A model generated the notes under the pieces. The model ran no database searches. It had not been told where the DNA came from and saw only the letters and a program-made list of their open reading frames with translations. Position numbers and translations under genes: made by a program. Positions 60,562-64,000 of a stretch of 64,000 nucleotides of DNA are shown here, one piece after another. Each line of letters opens with the position of its first letter. Position 1 is the first letter of the stretch. The DNA lies in assembly GCA_019321725.1 (NCBI GenBank), contig CM033120.1, positions 17,514,278 to 17,578,277 on the forward strand, read 5' to 3'. This stretch comes from Paulownia fortunei (taxonomy: Eukaryota; Streptophyta; Magnoliopsida; Lamiales; Paulowniaceae).

Positions 60562-62938
60562 GGCTCTGTTTCTTCTTTTTGTGGGTTTAATTCGTTTATG
60601 ATCGAAATGTCTTAGTGTTTTTATAGAGTAATATTGTAGGGAAGTATCTGTGAAGCTCTGCTTCTGCTGCTACGTGGGTTCTTTAGCCAAAAGCACCGCT
60701 TTGGACAAAGTCGGTCTAAAGACTTCTGGAACTTGGGAAATAATTTTTACTACGTTGTCGAATGCCATCAATTGGGAATATTACCGATCGCGTTAGAAAG
60801 GGCTGAGTGGTGCTTGGCGGTGACCATTCCATTTTGTCGCTGTCGGTGATTGTTCATCATTTCTCATGCGAATAATAAAAGGTAAACTTATAAAAGTCAA
60901 AAAGTACTTAACAGTAGTTATTATGTTTAGGAGTTCATAATATATTTAACAGTGTTTGTCAATATGGGCTTGTAAATTACAGAAATAAAATGAAATTTTG
61001 GATTTTATAGGTTTTTTTAAGAAATATAAGGAGATTTCAGCTTATTTTTTAAAATAATTTCTCTATTTTTATACATTTTATAAACTTTTGAAATATATTC
61101 TTATTTGTAATTTTTATATGTAATATGGTACATCTCATCCGTAACTCTTGGCTTATCATCATAAATTTGGTGTGGTAATAATCGCATAGCTTTTTAAGTA
61201 TAACTTTACCTATAATTGTTGGACATGATTTGAGAAAGGATGTGTTAGGAAATAAATATTTTGTGGTAGCTAATGATTTGTATTAATTGTACCAATTAAG
61301 ACTGGAGGGACAAGATGAAATTTATACATTTAGGCTTAATTTTAAGTAACAAAAATTTAACCCTACATTTACGAGGCATTGATTTCCATCCAACTGAAGG
61401 AAAAAAAATATCTATTCAATTTCATATATTATTTTTGTATTACATAGAATTAACTATGAATTAATGTGCTGATCTAGCTATGCACACCATCTTATAAAAA
61501 GAAAAAAAAAAAGGTTAGCTTTCATAATTAGCAGTTTAGCTCATCCGGGCCCTAGTCAATTGACTTAAATAATTAACTTGGAATATTTAGGCCTGGTGAT
61601 TCTTTTTCTAAATAAAAAAATATGTTTTCATTTGTATTTTTAAAAAATTATATTTTTATTTTTTAAAATATCATTTATTATAATATTTAAATAAATTTAT
61701 ATTCTATTATATTTTTACTAATTATAACAAAATAATTTTAATAACACATATATAATTAAAAACATCTTATACTAATTATAATAAAATAATATTAATAAAA
61801 TATTTGTACGTACAATTAAAAATATCTTTTAAAATAAATTATATTATTTTTTTAATAAAAATATTATTCTCAACACGATTTTGAACAACTACAAAGATTG
61901 TATATTCTTCAATAACATTCTAAAAAACGACCAAAAATCACATCAAAAACATAGCGTAGATATTTTGATTCATTCCAAAAAATTTGTGGCCTTAGTTCTG
62001 GGACTTAGTCAATTCAAATATTTTTATAGCAGATAATTGGAGAAAAACTCATGCAAGTAGCTCCAACTGTATTTTCTTTTCTTTTCCCATCCTTACAAGT
62101 TGCCAAAAATAGTCTTGCTGGTTATTATTAGTAAAGCACTTTTAATTGCCTATAAAGTAATTATGGAAAACTGGCTGACCCTGCTTCTACATTCTAATTA
62201 CTTCTTAATTTGTCGCATTTTATAAAAATTTGTCAACGTTGGTTGGTTTTTAGAGAGCAGAGAGGGAGGCTTTAGCCGTCGTTCACGGGCCTTTACTCAA
62301 CGCGTGAAGTCACTCTCCTCCCTCCTCTTCAGATTTGTCAACGTTTACTTGGACCTGTCCAACCACCGCTCCACTTTCATTTACATACAATGGCGTGCGT
62401 GTACACATTACACACACTACTATTTCTTCCCGTAAATCAATTAAATGTTTACATGTTAAATTCTTGTCTGCTTTATCCGCGATTTTTGGGTCCCAAAAGT
62501 TCTAAAAAAACGTTCCCACAATCTAGCTTTTCGAAAATCTAGGGTTCTAATTCGCTGTAGTTGTTGAATATTTGGGATTTGAACTCTGTTATTTGCTTAG
62601 TTTGGGGTTGAGTTTTCGGATTCTTGATTATTTCAGGGTTTTGATCTATTTTGGTTAGTTAAGCTTTTCATTATTCCTCAGTGCAGTTGACTTTGGCTCC
62701 ATTTTGACGTTTTATAATCCTCCTTATAACCCACTATTTTCTTTAAAAATTAACCATTTCTCAAGATTACGTGATTTCTTGCAAAGACGAATTCTTGATT
62801 TGCAAAAGTTGGTTCCAGAATTCGTGATTTCTTGCGAAAACTGATTCTTGATTTTCGAAATTTCTTCAAGAATACGTGATTTTTTTTGGCAAGAAAGGGA
62901 TTCTTGAATCTTGTTAGAAGTCTTGACTAAATTTTTCA
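60562..62938. other. intergenic region between RPL10 and the ILK-like kinase
   Basis: About 2.4 kb between divergent genes. The first 250 bases are the RPL10 promoter and leader. From about 60900 to 62250 the sequence is strongly AT-rich, with a possible MITE-like element at about 61588-61956. The last 550 bases, with CT-rich stretches near 62310-62330 and a long leader, belong to the kinase gene promoter and 5' UTR. No other gene is supported. Confidence 0.5.
61588..61956. mobile_element. possible AT-rich MITE-like remnant
   Basis: The left end reads AGGCCTGGTGATTCTTTTTC and the right end contains CCAAAAATCACATCAAAAAC followed by ATAGCG. This resembles the common plant MITE layout of GGCCTG(T/G)TTGG...CCAAACA ends around a very AT-rich centre, but the inverted match is weak. 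Confidence 0.3.
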
Positions 62939-63277
62939 ATGGAATCCGAAACCCCTGTGAAATCTACTTCTACACTGTGGAAGCAATCTTCCATGGCGCC
63001 AGAGAGGGACTATGAGGACCTTGATGATCTGGAGGGAGAACACGAAGATGATGATGTGAGTGGCATTGATCCAGGGTTGAAGCTGATGTATTTGGTGAAT
63101 GCGGGTGACTTGGATGGTATCAAGGAGCTTTTAGACTCTGGCACTGATGTTAATTTCAGGGATATCGACCACCGGACTGCACTTCATGTTGCCGCATGTC
63201 AGGGATATGATGATGTTGCCCAGCTGTTGCTTGAAAGTGGGGCGGAAGTAGACCCCAAAGATCGGTGGGGAAGCACG
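62939..63277 (+). CDS. ankyrin-repeat integrin-linked-kinase-type protein kinase, first exon only
   Basis: Exon 1 encodes 113 residues and ends at a GT donor (63278) after DRWGST; the rest lies beyond the window. The start MESETPVKST and the acidic stretch are followed by one and a half ankyrin repeats: LMYLVNAGDLDGIKELLDSG, DVNFRDIDHRTALHVAACQG and DDVAQLLLESGAEVDPKDRW. This matches the N terminus of plant ankyrin-Raf-like kinases annotated as integrin-linked kinase family (for example Arabidopsis At4g18950, from memory). No kinase domain is visible here because the gene is cut by the window edge. I searched 63278-64000 for the next exon (expected PLADA-type sequence) and did not find it, so intron 1 exceeds 700 bases. 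Confidence 0.85.
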
Positions 63278-64000
63278 GTATAACCTAAATTTTAAGACTC
63301 AAACATGTCACACTTTATACAGTAGTTTTCAACATGGATTTAAGTATATGTTAGTTTTTACTTGTGTTCACATTTTCTTCTTCTTGTTTGTTCGGTATCT
63401 GACTGCTCTGGTATCGGTGTATGCTATCTTTCTATGAGTTGATGATTACTTTTTATGCTGTGAATTAATGTTCACTGTATGTGAGGCTACTGGCTTGTTT
63501 TCAAATGTAGAAACTGTAAATTCTCTCTCTCTCTCTCTCTCTCTTATTGTCTTTAACTTCGTGGAAGATACCCTCAATCTAAGCTTCAGAAAAATATGTG
63601 AAAGGATTCAGTACCATTTTTGTATAGACAGTTCTAATGCAGTAAGGAAGGCTACTCTACTTGTGTAGCAATTTGCTTGTTTCTGACGGGATCAAGCTTG
63701 TGAGCTTGTTGAGCAATATGAAAGCCAATTCTCAAGGGTCCTACCTTTACTTTTCTTCTTTCTATATTGAGTGGTATGCTATCGAGTTTCTTTTAACAAG
63801 ACAGGTTTTGAGTTCTGTAGTGATTGTCTTAAGAAGACAGGGTGGATATAGGTGAAATGAGTTCTCTAAGAGAGAACCTGAATATATGCTTAGCAGGCTG
63901 ATGGCGAATTCAGTCTTATGGTCAATTTGAGTATGTTCCTCTAGAGCTTTGAGGAGAGCTGTTCTGGGAGAGGGGTAAAATAGCTTTAGCCTTTATTAGT
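63278..64000 (+). other. intron 1 of the ILK-like kinase gene (incomplete)
   Basis: Begins with the donor after exon 1 and runs off the window. It contains a TC microsatellite at 63522-63544. The short open frames here are intronic. Confidence 0.7.
63522..63544. repeat. (TC)n microsatellite
   Basis: About eleven TC units within intron 1 of the ILK-like kinase gene. Confidence 0.9.

Overview
This window is nuclear DNA from a flowering plant, most likely a eudicot. It is AT-rich, its genes have GT..AG introns (up to 24 coding exons), and it carries a nuclear tRNA-Ile with internal A and B boxes, microsatellites and short transposon remnants. All eleven protein genes belong to recognisable plant families. 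I cannot name the species. No bacterial, organellar or viral insertion was seen.

Layout, left to right: (1) 654-4272 (+), a small UBTD/DC-UbP-type protein with a predicted lipidated N terminus. (2) 10776-19535 (+), a STICHEL-like AAA+ protein related to bacterial DnaX, 6 exons. (3) 24392-26548 (+), an intronless PUB17/ACRE276-type U-box ARM-repeat E3 ligase. (4) 28769-31028 (-), a secreted or membrane-anchored plant protein of unknown function, 4 exons. (5) 33223-34548 (+), an OVATE family protein like OFP5. (6) 35996-36069 (+), tRNA-Ile(AAU). (7) 36589-37449 (-), an intronless SCP-type CTD phosphatase-like HAD protein. (8) 38241-40813 (-), seipin of the SEIPIN2/3 type, 2 exons. (9) 43315-54317 (+), an RFK1-like LRR-malectin receptor kinase, 24 exons. 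(10) 55941-56952 (+), oil body-associated protein 1, 4 exons. (11) 59267-60561 (-), ribosomal protein L10/uL16, 4 exons. (12) 62939 onward (+), the first exon of an ankyrin-repeat ILK-type kinase cut by the window edge.

The genes are independent transcription units on both strands, not an operon. Two functional themes appear. Seipin and OBAP1 both act in lipid-droplet biology, and the OBAP1 promoter carries ABRE and RY seed elements. PUB17, the RFK1-like kinase and the ILK-like kinase are signalling or defence families. From memory, several neighbours match Arabidopsis neighbours: STICHEL-like 3 with OFP5, STICHEL-like 4 with a UBTD gene, and RFK1 with SEIPIN2 and HAD phosphatases. This suggests an old conserved block with two Arabidopsis counterparts.

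I found no convincing new multi-gene system. The most notable observations are: a frameshift that truncates the RFK1-like kinase while its conserved C-terminal tail remains readable out of frame for 51 codons; a cluster of four local tandem duplications at 57.38-57.91 kb; further tandem duplications at 41.5 kb and within introns of the kinase gene; a dispersed MITE-like repeat family; a G-quadruplex motif inside an intron; and an FFAT-like motif at the seipin N terminus.
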